In this document: piece by piece, positions 25,453 to 34,723 of the stretch
Layout: every line of letters starts with the position of its first letter
Position numbering within the stretch: position 1 is the stretch's first letter
Origin: Candidatus Rhodoblastus alkanivorans
Lineage (GTDB): Bacteria; Pseudomonadota; Alphaproteobacteria; Rhizobiales; Beijerinckiaceae
NCBI RefSeq assembly: GCF_022760755.1
Contig: NZ_JAIVFP010000001.1
Span: 3,390,001-3,454,000 of the forward strand
Length of the DNA: 64,000 nt
Reading direction: 5' to 3'
Notes under the pieces: generated by a model
What the model saw: only the letters and a program-made list of their open reading frames with translations
Database searches by the model: none
Told to the model about the DNA's origin: nothing
Translations under genes and position numbers: made by a program

Positions 25453-25866
25453 GTGGTGTTTATGACTGGTGACAATCCGAAGAGTGAGGTCCTGCCGGGC
25501 CGAGAACGACGGCGTCGGCGCACGTCGGCGGAGAAATTGGCGATCATTGCCGAGACGATGGAGCCGGGCATGACGGTTAGCCTTGTCGCGCGCCGTCACG
25601 GCATCGCCCCCAATCAGCTGTTCACCTGGCGGCGGCTGGCGAACCAAGGCGCCCTGACCGCGACGCAGGCCGAGGAGGACGTCGTTCCGGCGTCCGCCTA
25701 CAGGGCTTTGGTCGACCAGGTGCGCGAACTGCAGCGCCTGCTCGGCAAGAAGTCGATGGAGGCCGAAATCCTCAAAGAGGCGCTTGAAGTCGCCGTAGGC
25801 TCAAAAAAACGGATGTTGCGGTCGTTGTCGCTGCCGACGCTCAATCCACGGGACGGTTCGCGATGA
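25453..25866 (+). CDS. IS2-group transposase OrfA
   Basis: A 137-residue protein starting GTG or ATG near 25453-25461. The N-terminal helix-turn-helix reads [20 protein letters not shown] and [18 protein letters not shown] leucine-zipper-like helix follows ([17 protein letters not shown]). It binds the terminal repeats. At codons 117-118 lies a run of seven A (25803-25809), placed as A_AAA_AAA in this frame. That is a -1 slippage signal for making the OrfAB fusion transposase. Confidence 0.9.
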   Translation: MVFMTGDNPKSEVLPGRERRRRRTSAEKLAIIAETMEPGMTVSLVARRHGIAPNQLFTWRRLANQGALTATQAEEDVVPASAYRALVDQVRELQRLLGKKSMEAEILKEALEVAVGSKKRMLRSLSLPTLNPRDGSR

Positions 25867-26720
25867 AGGCCGTCTGCGAAACCCTCGGCGTCGCCCGCTC
25901 GAATGTCGCCGCGCGCATTGCCGGCGGCGCGGCCAAACGCATGGGCCGACCGCCCCTGCCGGAAGACGATCTGCTCTGCGAGATCAAGGGGATCATCGCC
26001 GAACAGCCGTCCTGGGGCTACGCCCGCGTGTGGGCCGACCTGCGCCGCAAAAGACGCGCCGAGGGCGCGGCGCCGGTCAACCGCAAGCGGGTTTATCGGG
26101 TGATGAGGGCGCACGGCCTGTTGCTTCAACGTCATGCCGGCGGCGGCGAAAACCGCCGGCATGACGGCAAGATCGCCGTTCTGCGCTCCAACCTGCGTTG
26201 GTGTTCCGACGGCTTCGAGATCGCTTGCGACAATGCCGAAAAAGTCCGCGTCGCCTTCGCGCTTGATTGCTGCGACCGGGAAGCCCTCGGCCATGTCGCC
26301 ACGACGGCGGGCGTCAAGGGCGAGGACATCCGCGACCTGATGGTCAGCGCCGTCGAATATCGCTTTGGCCCGGTCAATCGCCTGCCCAGCCCGATCGAAT
26401 GGCTGACCGACAACGGGTCTTGCTACATCGCTGGCGACACGAAACATTTTGCCCGCGAAATCGGCCTTGAGCCGCTGACCACGCCGGTCGAAAGCCCCCA
26501 ATCGAATGGAATGGCCGAAGCCTTCGTCCGCACGATCAAACGCGATTACGCGCGCGTGTCGCCACTGCCGGACGCCGAAACCGTGATCCGCTTGCTGCCG
26601 TCGTGGTTCGAGCATTACAACACACGCCATCCGCATCGCGCGCTTGGCTATCGTTCACCCCGCGAGTTCATCGCGGATCGCTTGGCCGCCGAAGCCGGAG
26701 AGTGTCTGTCCGAAACTTAA
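25863..26720 (+). CDS. IS2-group transposase OrfB (catalytic)
   Basis: A 285-residue protein from the ATG at 25863. The frame is open back to the A7 run, so it is normally made as an OrfAB fusion by -1 frameshift. Contains the IS3-type region ([26 protein letters not shown]) and the rve-type DDE domain. The first Asp is near [12 protein letters not shown], the second in [11 protein letters not shown], and the Glu in [19 protein letters not shown]. It ends with [19 protein letters not shown]. Complete and apparently functional. Confidence 0.93.
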   Translation: MKAVCETLGVARSNVAARIAGGAAKRMGRPPLPEDDLLCEIKGIIAEQPSWGYARVWADLRRKRRAEGAAPVNRKRVYRVMRAHGLLLQRHAGGGENRRHDGKIAVLRSNLRWCSDGFEIACDNAEKVRVAFALDCCDREALGHVATTAGVKGEDIRDLMVSAVEYRFGPVNRLPSPIEWLTDNGSCYIAGDTKHFAREIGLEPLTTPVESPQSNGMAEAFVRTIKRDYARVSPLPDAETVIRLLPSWFEHYNTRHPHRALGYRSPREFIADRLAAEAGECLSET

Positions 26721-26906
26721 GGGGCTACAACACTATCGATGACGGAAGCGCGCCAACCATCCCCAATGACAAGGAATTTGCGCTCGATCTCAAGAGACAT
26801 CGCAAATTCCTTTCATTCTGGTCGCTGAGAAGGATCAGGGCGGCGAGGAAGACGCCGTCGACGACCGTCTTTTACCAGTCAGAATCCCGTAAAGCGAGTC
26901 GAGCCG

Positions 26907-27041
26907 TTAACGAGCGGTAAAGACCGGCTCGCTCACATCCTCCCCATCCCTGGCGCGCGGTAGCCGCTCCGACAGGTCCATCACTGCCCGCAGATGCGCG
27001 ACTCCCTCGCGCTTGGCGGGCGCCCCCTGCCATTTTTCGAC
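26907..27041 (-). pseudogene. Decayed coding stretch in the island
   Basis: A minus-strand frame of about 44 codons (VEKWQGAPAKREG, VMDLSERLPRARDGED, SEPVFTAR, stop) has protein-like composition but no start and no matching upstream frame. Bases 26937-26990 also align with 3703-3757, inside the zinc-ribbon gene near tRNA-Cys, with roughly three of four bases identical. Probably a remnant of an accessory gene. From 27041 to 27256 only AT-rich non-coding sequence is seen. Confidence 0.3.
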
Positions 27042-27256
27042 AGAAGCTCACGAAGAGCGGACGCATCGAGCACCCGGCTTGCTGATCAAATGTTAAGCCC
27101 AGCCTGTCCACGTCCCGGGGTTCACCCCACTCTTGGGTCAGTTCTCACTGGAACTCAACAGGCATGTTGAAAACAGTCATCCGCATCTTGCTTAACATCC
27201 AATTTATCTATTACAATATAATCACAGTAAACGCCTGACATCAAGGCAGATTTAAA

Positions 27257-27601
27257 TTGAAAAATAAGCTCAATTTTGAATCAATGTCTCTTGAGCAACT
27301 CTGGGCGCTTCACGTCGAAGTGAGCACCATCTTATCGGCGCGAATATTGGAACAAAAATCCGAACTCGAGAGGCGTCTCGCGATCGTCAGCGGGAGCGCG
27401 GACATAGCTGGCGACGCCGGTTTGGCGCGTTCCGCATCGCAGGCGAAACCGCGTCGCAAATACCCAAAGGTGTCCCCCCAGTACCGCAACCCGGAGACGT
27501 TCGAGACATGGTCTGGGCGCGGGAAGCGGCCGCGCTGGCTCGTGCGCGCCATAGCGTCTGGCCAAGACATGGACGATTTTCGCATCAAAGACCCGGATTA
27601 A
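27257..27601 (+). CDS. H-NS-family nucleoid protein
   Basis: 114 residues from a TTG at 27257, chosen because NFESMSLEQLWALHVEVSTI matches the family's N-terminal oligomerisation helix from its beginning; an ATG at 27284 is the alternative. A coiled coil (EQKSELERRLA) and a linker lead to the DNA-binding C-terminus KYPKVSPQYRNPETFETWSG with GRGKRPRWL, the AT-hook-like RGKRP loop. Such proteins (HvrA/H-NS type) silence AT-rich foreign DNA. It sits in the tRNA-Trp island directly beside attR, with an AT-rich promoter. Confidence 0.88.
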   Translation: MKNKLNFESMSLEQLWALHVEVSTILSARILEQKSELERRLAIVSGSADIAGDAGLARSASQAKPRRKYPKVSPQYRNPETFETWSGRGKRPRWLVRAIASGQDMDDFRIKDPD

Positions 27602-27807
27602 CGTGCGCCGGGCTTAAGAAGGCGCGCGAAACCGCCGCCGTTCGGCGTCACCCGACCGGCCAAGAATGGCGAAAAGGCGACGACGGAGAATCAGGGATAG
27701 AGAAAAATCGGCCGGAATTTTGCGCGCTACCCGGCTCTTCTTGTTACCCGATTGATTACCCTGGAAAAACAGCGCTTCGAGACTTAGGTTCCAAGTCTTT
27801 GATTTAT

Positions 27808-27883
27808 TGGCAGGAGTGGCCGGGCTCGAACCGACGACACCCGGTTTTGGAGACCGGTGCTCTACCAACTGAGCTACACTCCT
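27808..27883 (-). tRNA. trnW: tRNA-Trp (CCA)
   Basis: The minus strand folds as a full cloverleaf. Acceptor AGGAGTG pairs with CACTCCT, the D stem is GCTC/GAGC, and the anticodon stem CCGGT/ACCGG has loop CTCCAAA (anticodon CCA). The discriminator is G and CCA is encoded. Its 3' 46 bases are repeated at 24422-24467. In many bacteria this gene lies between tuf and secE; that relative order is kept here. Confidence 0.96.
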
Positions 27884-27962
27884 CCATAGGCGCGACGCGC
27901 CGACGGCTTGGCGCTTCTTAGCCGGATTGGCGGGGCGAAAGCAAGCCTGCCATCGATAAATT

Positions 27963-28487
27963 TCAACGGCGGCGGTCACGCCCCTCGGGCTGGTCCGATC
28001 CGTCCGTGCGGCCAAGCCGTCCCGCCGCCGAATTCAAGCGGCTTTTGGCGGGGCCGAGTTCGGCGAAGGCCCCGAGGCCATAGGGCGGCATATTGGTGTA
28101 GAGCGTTTCATATTGGCCTGCGCCAACCAGATAGGTCTCGTGCCAAATGCCCACCGCGTCATTGCCGGCGCTGGCGGCGACCGCCTTGTTGAAATCCCGC
28201 CACGCCTTGAGATGCAGATGATCGCCGCCCGTCGCGTAACCCCGCAAATGATCGAAGCTGCGCCAATATTGCACGACCATAATGTTCCGCATGCCGAAAT
28301 GGGTGCGCGCATGGAGCAGCCCGAGGTCTGGCGCCCGGGTGAGTTCCTCGATCATCGGGCCCATCGCCCGCGCCACGGGAAGCCATTGACCGAATTTGAA
28401 AAAATTGTTGATGCGCATGCCGATCAGGAAAACGACGAAATCGCCGTCGATCCTGGCCGTCATTTTGCCCGGAATGACTTCCGCCAT
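27963..28487 (-). CDS. DUF4188 domain protein
   Basis: A 174-residue protein. The pattern DFVVFLIGMRINNFFKFGQW, then HARTHFGMRNIMVVQYWRSFDHL and WHETYLVGAGQYETLYTNMPPYGLG, is that of DUF4188, a dimeric alpha-beta barrel-like family of unknown function related in form to heme-degrading monooxygenases. Several conserved His and Trp residues suggest a ligand pocket. The last 25 residues are polar and probably disordered. Same strand as the SnoaL-like gene 80 bp upstream; likely cotranscribed. Confidence 0.75.
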   Translation of the reverse strand: MAEVIPGKMTARIDGDFVVFLIGMRINNFFKFGQWLPVARAMGPMIEELTRAPDLGLLHARTHFGMRNIMVVQYWRSFDHLRGYATGGDHLHLKAWRDFNKAVAASAGNDAVGIWHETYLVGAGQYETLYTNMPPYGLGAFAELGPAKSRLNSAAGRLGRTDGSDQPEGRDRRR

Positions 28488-28567
28488 TGCGCCCTCCCCG
28501 ACGCGAACTGTGGTTGGCGCCAGGGACGTCGTTGACCGCGAGGCGTCGCGATCAACGACGCTTGGCG

Positions 28568-29026
28568 TCAGTGCGAACGCGGCGTGATTGTCTCCATCGC
28601 GGAGGACGGCAGGCCGATGGCGTGGACATTGCCGCCGATGAAGGCCTGCACCAGCGCATGGGTGTCGACGAATTCATGGACGGTCGTCACCTTGCCGCCC
28701 ACGATCTTGAAGACGTGACACCAATCGTCGTCGAAACGGACGCCGGATCGCCGCATCCGGCCGGTAGTATGGCCTGTGACGACGACGAAGCCGGGTCCGG
28801 ACAGATATTCGCGCGGCGTGAAGCTTTCGATCTCGACGTTCAACGCCAGTTCCGAAAAAAAGGCCGTGACCTGCTCGATGCCCTTTCGCTCTCCGCCCCA
28901 AGGCAGAAGTCCCGGATCGGTGTTCGACTTCCACTCGATATGCGGGTCCGCCGCCGCGAGGATCTTGTCGATGCCGCCGCTCAAGAAGGCGGCGTACAGC
29001 GACTTGATGAAATCGATATTGTTCAT
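28568..29026 (-). CDS. SnoaL/NTF2-like protein
   Basis: 152 residues from the ATG at 29026, which has a strong AAGGAGG ribosome site seven bases upstream. It shows a typical cone-shaped NTF2/SnoaL layout: helices at the start (NNIDFIKSLYAAFLSGGIDKILAAADPHIEW), then strands VVVTGHTTGR, WCHVFKIVGGKVTTVHEFVDT. Such proteins are isomerases, hydrolases or ligand carriers; the substrate is unknown. Lies between tuf and tRNA-Trp. Confidence 0.75.
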   Translation of the reverse strand: MNNIDFIKSLYAAFLSGGIDKILAAADPHIEWKSNTDPGLLPWGGERKGIEQVTAFFSELALNVEIESFTPREYLSGPGFVVVTGHTTGRMRRSGVRFDDDWCHVFKIVGGKVTTVHEFVDTHALVQAFIGGNVHAIGLPSSAMETITPRSH

Positions 29027-29214
29027 GACGTTCCCTCCTTGCAACGCGGCTCCTCACGCCTCCGGCGAGGCCAAAATGCAATTGCGGGAAGGGGGCTGGG
29101 CGTCCTCTGCGCCATCCTGGGCCCGGCGCAATCACGGCGCGCTCCGGCGTGTTGAAGCGACGAAACGTAGCACCTGAGGGAATGTTCGCCCAATCACAGG
29201 CGCGTGAGAACAAG

Positions 29215-29237
29215 AAAAAGGGGGGCTCGCGGCCCCC
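29215..29237 (-). terminator. Rho-independent terminator after tuf
   Basis: On the minus strand, GGGGGC-CGCGA-GCCCCC is followed by C and TTTTT, 27 bases after the tuf stop codon. A convincing terminator. It implies that the downstream genes have their own promoters. Confidence 0.9.
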
Positions 29238-29263
29238 TTCAGAACTTTGATCCGTTTCGTAAA

Positions 29264-30454
<1,191 letters not shown>

Positions 30455-30858
30455 GGCCCTCGTTCCGAATGTCAGGCGGGTAGAATCCAACGAGGGCGCT
30501 CAATAGAAGGCTTTGCCGGCAACTTCAAGAGCCAAATCATCGCGAATGGGCGGATTCGCGCGCGCTCCCGCCGCGCCGCCGCGCCGCCGCCCTGCTTCCA
30601 ACAGATTGTTTTTCTTCTGGCTTCCACCAAGCCTGCGTCCAACCGTCCCGGCTTTTGCGCGCGCGCCTTATGGCGCGACCGCCAGATTCCCCTCGAATCC
30701 TGGCGCGGGTATCGACAGATTTGGCGATGCAACGTAAGGCCTCGTCATGTTCGATCTTGGCTTTGCAGACCTCGGATCGCGCTCGCCGGGGAGACGCCGG
30801 CATACGAGCAAGGCCGGCTCGCCTCTACTCCTTCACCTCTCATCCTTCGCCTCTAATC
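30455..30858. other. Gap between tuf and the kdpC remnant
   Basis: About 400 bases. Must contain the tuf promoter on the minus strand, but no clear -35/-10 pair can be named. No kdpA or kdpB remnant was recognised. Frames here look non-coding. Confidence 0.4.
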
Positions 30859-31067
30859 ATGGGTCGACGCCAACCGGCCGCCGCTTCGGCCTCCGGGTTC
30901 GATCCGGACATTTCGCCTCAAACGCGATGTCGCCAAGGCGCGCGGCCTCGACGCGGCGAAAATGCGATCTCGGCCACGCCCATGTCCAGAAGGCGATCTT
31001 CGGCTTTGTCGGAGAACCGCGCGTAAATGTTCTCTTGCTGAACCTGGCCCTGGACAAGCTACTATAG
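30859..31067 (+). pseudogene. kdpC: kdpC C-terminal remnant
   Basis: Three frame segments in order match the end of KdpC. SASGFDPDISP (frame of 30859) is followed after a shift by VAKARGLDAAKM, then after another shift by HVQKAIFGFVGEPRVNVLLL with the final NLALDKLL and TAG at 31065-31067. KdpC is the small subunit of the high-affinity potassium ATPase KdpFABC. At least two frameshifts and a small deletion make it inactive. The stop is three bases before the kdpD start, so it marks the old kdpC-kdpD junction. Confidence 0.85.
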
Positions 31068-31070
31068 GGA

Positions 31071-33770
31071 ATGGCGACAGAGCGCGAACTCGACCGCCTT
31101 CCCGATCCCGATGCGCTGCCGGCGCTGGCGGGTCGCGAAGGGCGCGGCAAATTGAAGGTCTTCCTCGGCGCCGCCCCCGGCGTCGGCAAGACCTACGCCA
31201 TGCTGGCCGCAGCCCAAAGGCTGAAGGCGGAGGGCGGCGACGTGGTCGTCGGCCTCGCCGAAACCCACGGCCGCGCCGAGACCGCTGCGTTCCTCGCGGG
31301 CCAGGAGGTTCTGCCGCGCAAGAAAATCCCCTGTCGCGGGCGCGAATTGGAGGCGTTCGACATCGACGCAGCGCTCAAGCGCCGCCCGGCGCTGATCGTG
31401 GTGGACGAATTCGCCCACGCCAATCCGCCGGACAGCCGCCACCCCAAACGCTGGCAGGACGTCGAGGAATTGCTCGACGCCGGGCTCGACGTCTGGACCA
31501 CGCTGAACATCCAGCACCTCGAAAGCCTCGCCGAAGTGGTGAGCCGGTTCATCGGCGTCGCCGTGCGCGAAACCGTGCCCGACCGCGTCCTGCAGCGCGC
31601 CGACGACGTGGTGCTGGTGGACATCACGCCCGACGAACTGATCCAGCGCCTGCACGAGGGCAAGGTCTATCTGCCCGAAACCGCCCGCCGCGCCACCCAG
31701 AATTTCTTCACGCCGCGCAACCTCACCGCTTTGCGCGAACTTGCGCTGCGCCGCACCGCCGACCGCGTCGACGACCAGATGGTCGATTTGCTGCGTCAGC
31801 ACGCCATAGAGGGCCCGTGGGATACTTCGGAGCATCTGCTCGTCTGCGTCGCCGCCGACAGCCAGGCCGAAATGGTGGTGAACGCCGGCGCACGGCTGGC
31901 GACGCGGCTCAACGCCTCATGGGTCGTGGTTCATGTTGCACCAGAGACCCATGCGGAAACCGACCCCGCCAGGATTCGCGCCATGGACCGGGCTTTCCGC
32001 CTCGCCAAGCGTCTCGGCGCCGAGGCGGCGAGCCTGTCCTCCTCGGACATGATCGCGGAGGTCCTGCGCTATGCGCGGCGCGAAAACGTCACCCAAATTA
32101 TGGTGGGCCGCGCGCGCGGCGCAGCCTGGCGGCGCTGGCTGCGCCGGGATTTCGCCATCGCGCTCGTGCGCCGCTCGCTGGACATTCCGGTCCATGTCAT
32201 CGCCATGCCGGATGCGGCGGACCACGTCGCAATGCCGCCCCGCAAACGGCGGCTCGACGCGCGCGAGATGCAATGGCGCGGCCTGTTCGGCTCGGTCGCG
32301 GCGGTGGCGGTCGCCGTTCCCATCGCCGACAGCCTGAAGCGGCTTGTGGGCGTCCACAACGTGTCCATGGTTTTCCTGCTCGCGGTGGTGGTCTGCGCGG
32401 AAAGATTCGGGCTGTGGTCGGCAGTGGCCGCCTCGCTTCTGTCCTATCTCGCCTACAGCTTTTTCGTCACCGAGCCGATCTTTTCCTTCACCGTGGCGGC
32501 GCCGGCGGACTTTCTCTCGCTCCTGGCGTTCCTGATCGTCTCGATCCTGACCAGTTCGCTGGCGGGAAGGGTGCACGACAAATCCGAGGAAGTGCGCGCG
32601 CGGGCGCGCTATACTGAATTGCTTTATGATTTTTCTCGCAAATTGTCGGCCGCGCCGAAACTCGACGACGCTTTGTGGGCGGCCGCCGCCCATTTGCACA
32701 AGGCGCGGGGCGGCACGATCGTCTTCCTTCTGCCGCAGGGCGATGAATTGCGGCTGGCCGCCGCCTGGCCGCCGACGGACGAGGTGAGTGCGGGCGAGAT
32801 GAGCGCCGCGCGCTGGGCCTTCGCCAAGCGCGAGGCCGCCGGCTGGCGCACCGACACTTTGCCCAACCTTCCTTTCCAGTTCAGGCCGCTGATCACGCCG
32901 CGTGGCGCCGTCGGGGTCTGCGGCTTCGAGCCGCGCGAGCTTAGCGAGCCGCTCTCGCCCGAGGACGAGCGGTCGCTGACCGCCATGCTCGACCAGACCG
33001 CGTTGGCGATCGACCGCTCGGTGCTGGTGGACGAGGCGGTGCGCAGCGCGGCGCTGGAAGAAAACGAAAAATTGCGCACGACTTTGCTCTCTTCCCTGTC
33101 ACACGACCTCAAGACGCCGCTTTCCTCGATCACCGGCGCCGTCACCGCCTTGCGCGAACTCGGCGACCGCATGCCGGCGGAAGACCGCCGCGACCTGCTC
33201 GCCTCGATCGAGGAGGAAGCCGGGCGCCTCGCCCGTTTCGTCGCCAATCTGCTCGACATGTCGCGGCTCGAGTCGGGCGCCGTAAAGGTGCGCGGCGATT
33301 TCCTCGATCCGACCGAGATCGTCCGCGGCGCGGTCGAGCGCGCGCGCAAGGCGTTCCCGGGGATGCGGATCGAAACCTCGCTTGCGCGCGATCTCCCGTT
33401 CATCCGCGGCGACGCCGGCCTGCTCGAACAGGTGCTGTTCAACCTGCTCGACAATGCGCATAAATATGGCGGCGAGGCGGGCGCGACGATTCACGCGCGG
33501 CAGGAGGGCCAATTCGTCGTGCTGTCGGTGACTGACGAGGGGCCGGGAATCAAGCCGGGCGATCTCGAACGGATTTTCGAGAAATTCTACCGCGGCGGCC
33601 GGCCCGACGGACGCAAGGCGGGCACGGGCCTCGGCCTGTCGATCTGCAAGGGGCTGGTCGAGGCCATGGGCGGAACGATCGAGGCGCAAAGCCCCGCCAT
33701 GCGCCGGCGCGGCGCGCGCATATTGGCGCGCCTGCCGGTCACGGCGATGGAAAAGGAGCTCAAGGCATGA
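31071..33770 (+). CDS. kdpD: Potassium/turgor sensor histidine kinase KdpD
   Basis: 899 residues, full length. The N-terminal KdpD domain has a Walker A GAAPGVGKT (residues 33-41) and VDEFAHAN. A Usp-like domain (around 250-370), four membrane helices (around 400-500) and a GAF-like domain follow. The kinase core has SLSHDLKTPLSSITG (phospho-acceptor His678), NLLDNAHKYG, DEGPGI and GTGLGLSI. Normally senses potassium limitation and controls kdpFABC through KdpE. All motifs are intact although the transporter genes are gone locally. Its stop overlaps the kdpE start. Confidence 0.95.
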   Translation: MATERELDRLPDPDALPALAGREGRGKLKVFLGAAPGVGKTYAMLAAAQRLKAEGGDVVVGLAETHGRAETAAFLAGQEVLPRKKIPCRGRELEAFDIDAALKRRPALIVVDEFAHANPPDSRHPKRWQDVEELLDAGLDVWTTLNIQHLESLAEVVSRFIGVAVRETVPDRVLQRADDVVLVDITPDELIQRLHEGKVYLPETARRATQNFFTPRNLTALRELALRRTADRVDDQMVDLLRQHAIEGPWDTSEHLLVCVAADSQAEMVVNAGARLATRLNASWVVVHVAPETHAETDPARIRAMDRAFRLAKRLGAEAASLSSSDMIAEVLRYARRENVTQIMVGRARGAAWRRWLRRDFAIALVRRSLDIPVHVIAMPDAADHVAMPPRKRRLDAREMQWRGLFGSVAAVAVAVPIADSLKRLVGVHNVSMVFLLAVVVCAERFGLWSAVAASLLSYLAYSFFVTEPIFSFTVAAPADFLSLLAFLIVSILTSSLAGRVHDKSEEVRARARYTELLYDFSRKLSAAPKLDDALWAAAAHLHKARGGTIVFLLPQGDELRLAAAWPPTDEVSAGEMSAARWAFAKREAAGWRTDTLPNLPFQFRPLITPRGAVGVCGFEPRELSEPLSPEDERSLTAMLDQTALAIDRSVLVDEAVRSAALEENEKLRTTLLSSLSHDLKTPLSSITGAVTALRELGDRMPAEDRRDLLASIEEEAGRLARFVANLLDMSRLESGAVKVRGDFLDPTEIVRGAVERARKAFPGMRIETSLARDLPFIRGDAGLLEQVLFNLLDNAHKYGGEAGATIHARQEGQFVVLSVTDEGPGIKPGDLERIFEKFYRGGRPDGRKAGTGLGLSICKGLVEAMGGTIEAQSPAMRRRGARILARLPVTAMEKELKA

Positions 33771-34456
33771 AGACCCGGGTGCTGATCGTGGACGACGAGA
33801 CGCCGATCCAGCGTTTTCTCCGCCCGGCGCTGCAGGCCTCGGGCTATGAAACGCTCACCGCCGAAACGGGCGCCCAGGCTCTTCGCGTCATGGCGACCTC
33901 GGCACCGGACATCGTCGTGCTCGATCTCGGCCTGCCCGACATGGATGGCAAGGAAGTTCTGTTCGAAGCGCGAAAATTCTGCAAATGCCCGATCGTCATT
34001 CTTTCCGCGCGCGACCAGGAGGCGGAAAAGATCGCCGCGCTCGACCTCGGCGCGGACGATTATGTCGAAAAGCCCTTCGCCATCGGCGAATTCCTCGCCC
34101 GTCTGCGCACGGCTCTGCGCCACGCCGCGCCGGACCAGGCGAAGACCAATGTCTATCGCGCCGAGGGCCTCGCGGTCGATCTCGATTTGCGGCGCGTCGT
34201 CAAGAACGGCCATGTCCTGAAACTCACCCCCAAGGAATTCGACCTGCTTACGATCCTGGTGCGCCACGCGGGACGCGTGGTGACGCATCGCCAGATCCTC
34301 TCCGCCGTCTGGGGTCCCGCCCATGCCGACGACATGCAATATCTGCGGGTCTTCGTCGGCCAGTTGCGCGCCAAGATCGAACCCAATCCGGAAACGCCGC
34401 GCCTGATCCTGACCGAGCCGGGCATCGGCTACCGGCTCTGGGCGCCTGACGCCTGA
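33767..34456 (+). CDS. kdpE: Response regulator KdpE
   Basis: 229 residues. Receiver domain with DDETPIQRF, the phosphorylated Asp53 in VVLDLGLPDMDG, and Lys in DYVEKPF. The C-terminal OmpR-type winged helix includes LTPKEFDLLTILVRHAGRVV and TEPGIGYRLW. The ATG overlaps the kdpD stop by four bases, so the pair is translationally coupled. Regulated target in this genome unknown, since no intact kdpFABC is nearby. Confidence 0.95.
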   Translation: MKTRVLIVDDETPIQRFLRPALQASGYETLTAETGAQALRVMATSAPDIVVLDLGLPDMDGKEVLFEARKFCKCPIVILSARDQEAEKIAALDLGADDYVEKPFAIGEFLARLRTALRHAAPDQAKTNVYRAEGLAVDLDLRRVVKNGHVLKLTPKEFDLLTILVRHAGRVVTHRQILSAVWGPAHADDMQYLRVFVGQLRAKIEPNPETPRLILTEPGIGYRLWAPDA

Positions 34457-34723
34457 ATCCCGCCGGGTCGCATTATCGAGCGACGGTTCAGGCCCAAGAC
34501 TCAACGGTCGCGACCAGGCTTGCCCGGCAAGCCGCCAGGGACGGCGTTTCATCGGACTTGATCAAAATCGCGAGGCAGGCGAAAGTCCGGAATAGCGGCG
34601 TGCGAAAATTCGGACGCCGGCATTTCGCAAATTTGACGCGAAAACAAGGGAATCTAGCCTCGGCAGCGATTCGGCCGAATCGTCGCCAAAGCTGGCGGAC
34701 GGCGCCATACAGGGAACGGCTGA

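Larger units (their letters stand above)
25393..26732 (+). mobile_element. IS3-family (IS2-group) insertion sequence
   Basis: 1340 bp, beginning TGAAATAGCCCC and ending in the complement of TGTTGTAGCCCC. The imperfect terminal repeats (25398-25425 and 26701-26727) share the blocks TAGCCCC, TAAGT, CGGACAG and CACT. A 5-bp target duplication CTATC flanks both ends (25388-25392 and 26733-26737). It carries orfA and orfB in overlapping frames. The intact ends, duplication and frames suggest recent insertion. Confidence 0.95.
24928..26800 (-). pseudogene. CYTH-domain protein gene interrupted by an IS
   Basis: The start (MSLEIERKFLVIGDGWRASV) is at 26738-26800 and the rest (from DSEVIRDC, including KVRVRIARGKAWLTVK) at 24928-25392. 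Removing the IS and one CTATC copy restores a continuous 175-codon frame. It has the CYTH signature EIERKF, basic tunnel residues (VRVRI, LTVK) and acidic strands (EFEYEIP, WLVDVY, LAEFEL). CYTH/triphosphate tunnel enzymes hydrolyse or cyclise organic or inorganic triphosphates; the short single-domain form suggests a tripolyphosphatase-like member. AAGGAA precedes the ATG. The gene is dead as it stands unless the IS is lost. Confidence 0.9.
24422..27853. mobile_element. Genomic mini-island at tRNA-Trp
   Basis: A block of about 3.4 kb bounded by the 46-bp direct repeats. It holds a C-terminal gene fragment, a CYTH gene split by an IS2-group element, a decayed coding stretch and an H-NS-like gene. 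Without the IS the block would be about 2 kb. No integrase is present, so it is a remnant or a non-autonomous passenger. The tRNA gene remains intact at the right end, the usual outcome of integration at a tRNA 3' end. Confidence 0.8.

Noticed and set aside
30513-30850. kdpA or kdpB remnants between tuf and the kdpC relic
   Set aside because: None of the frames shows recognisable KdpA or KdpB sequence.
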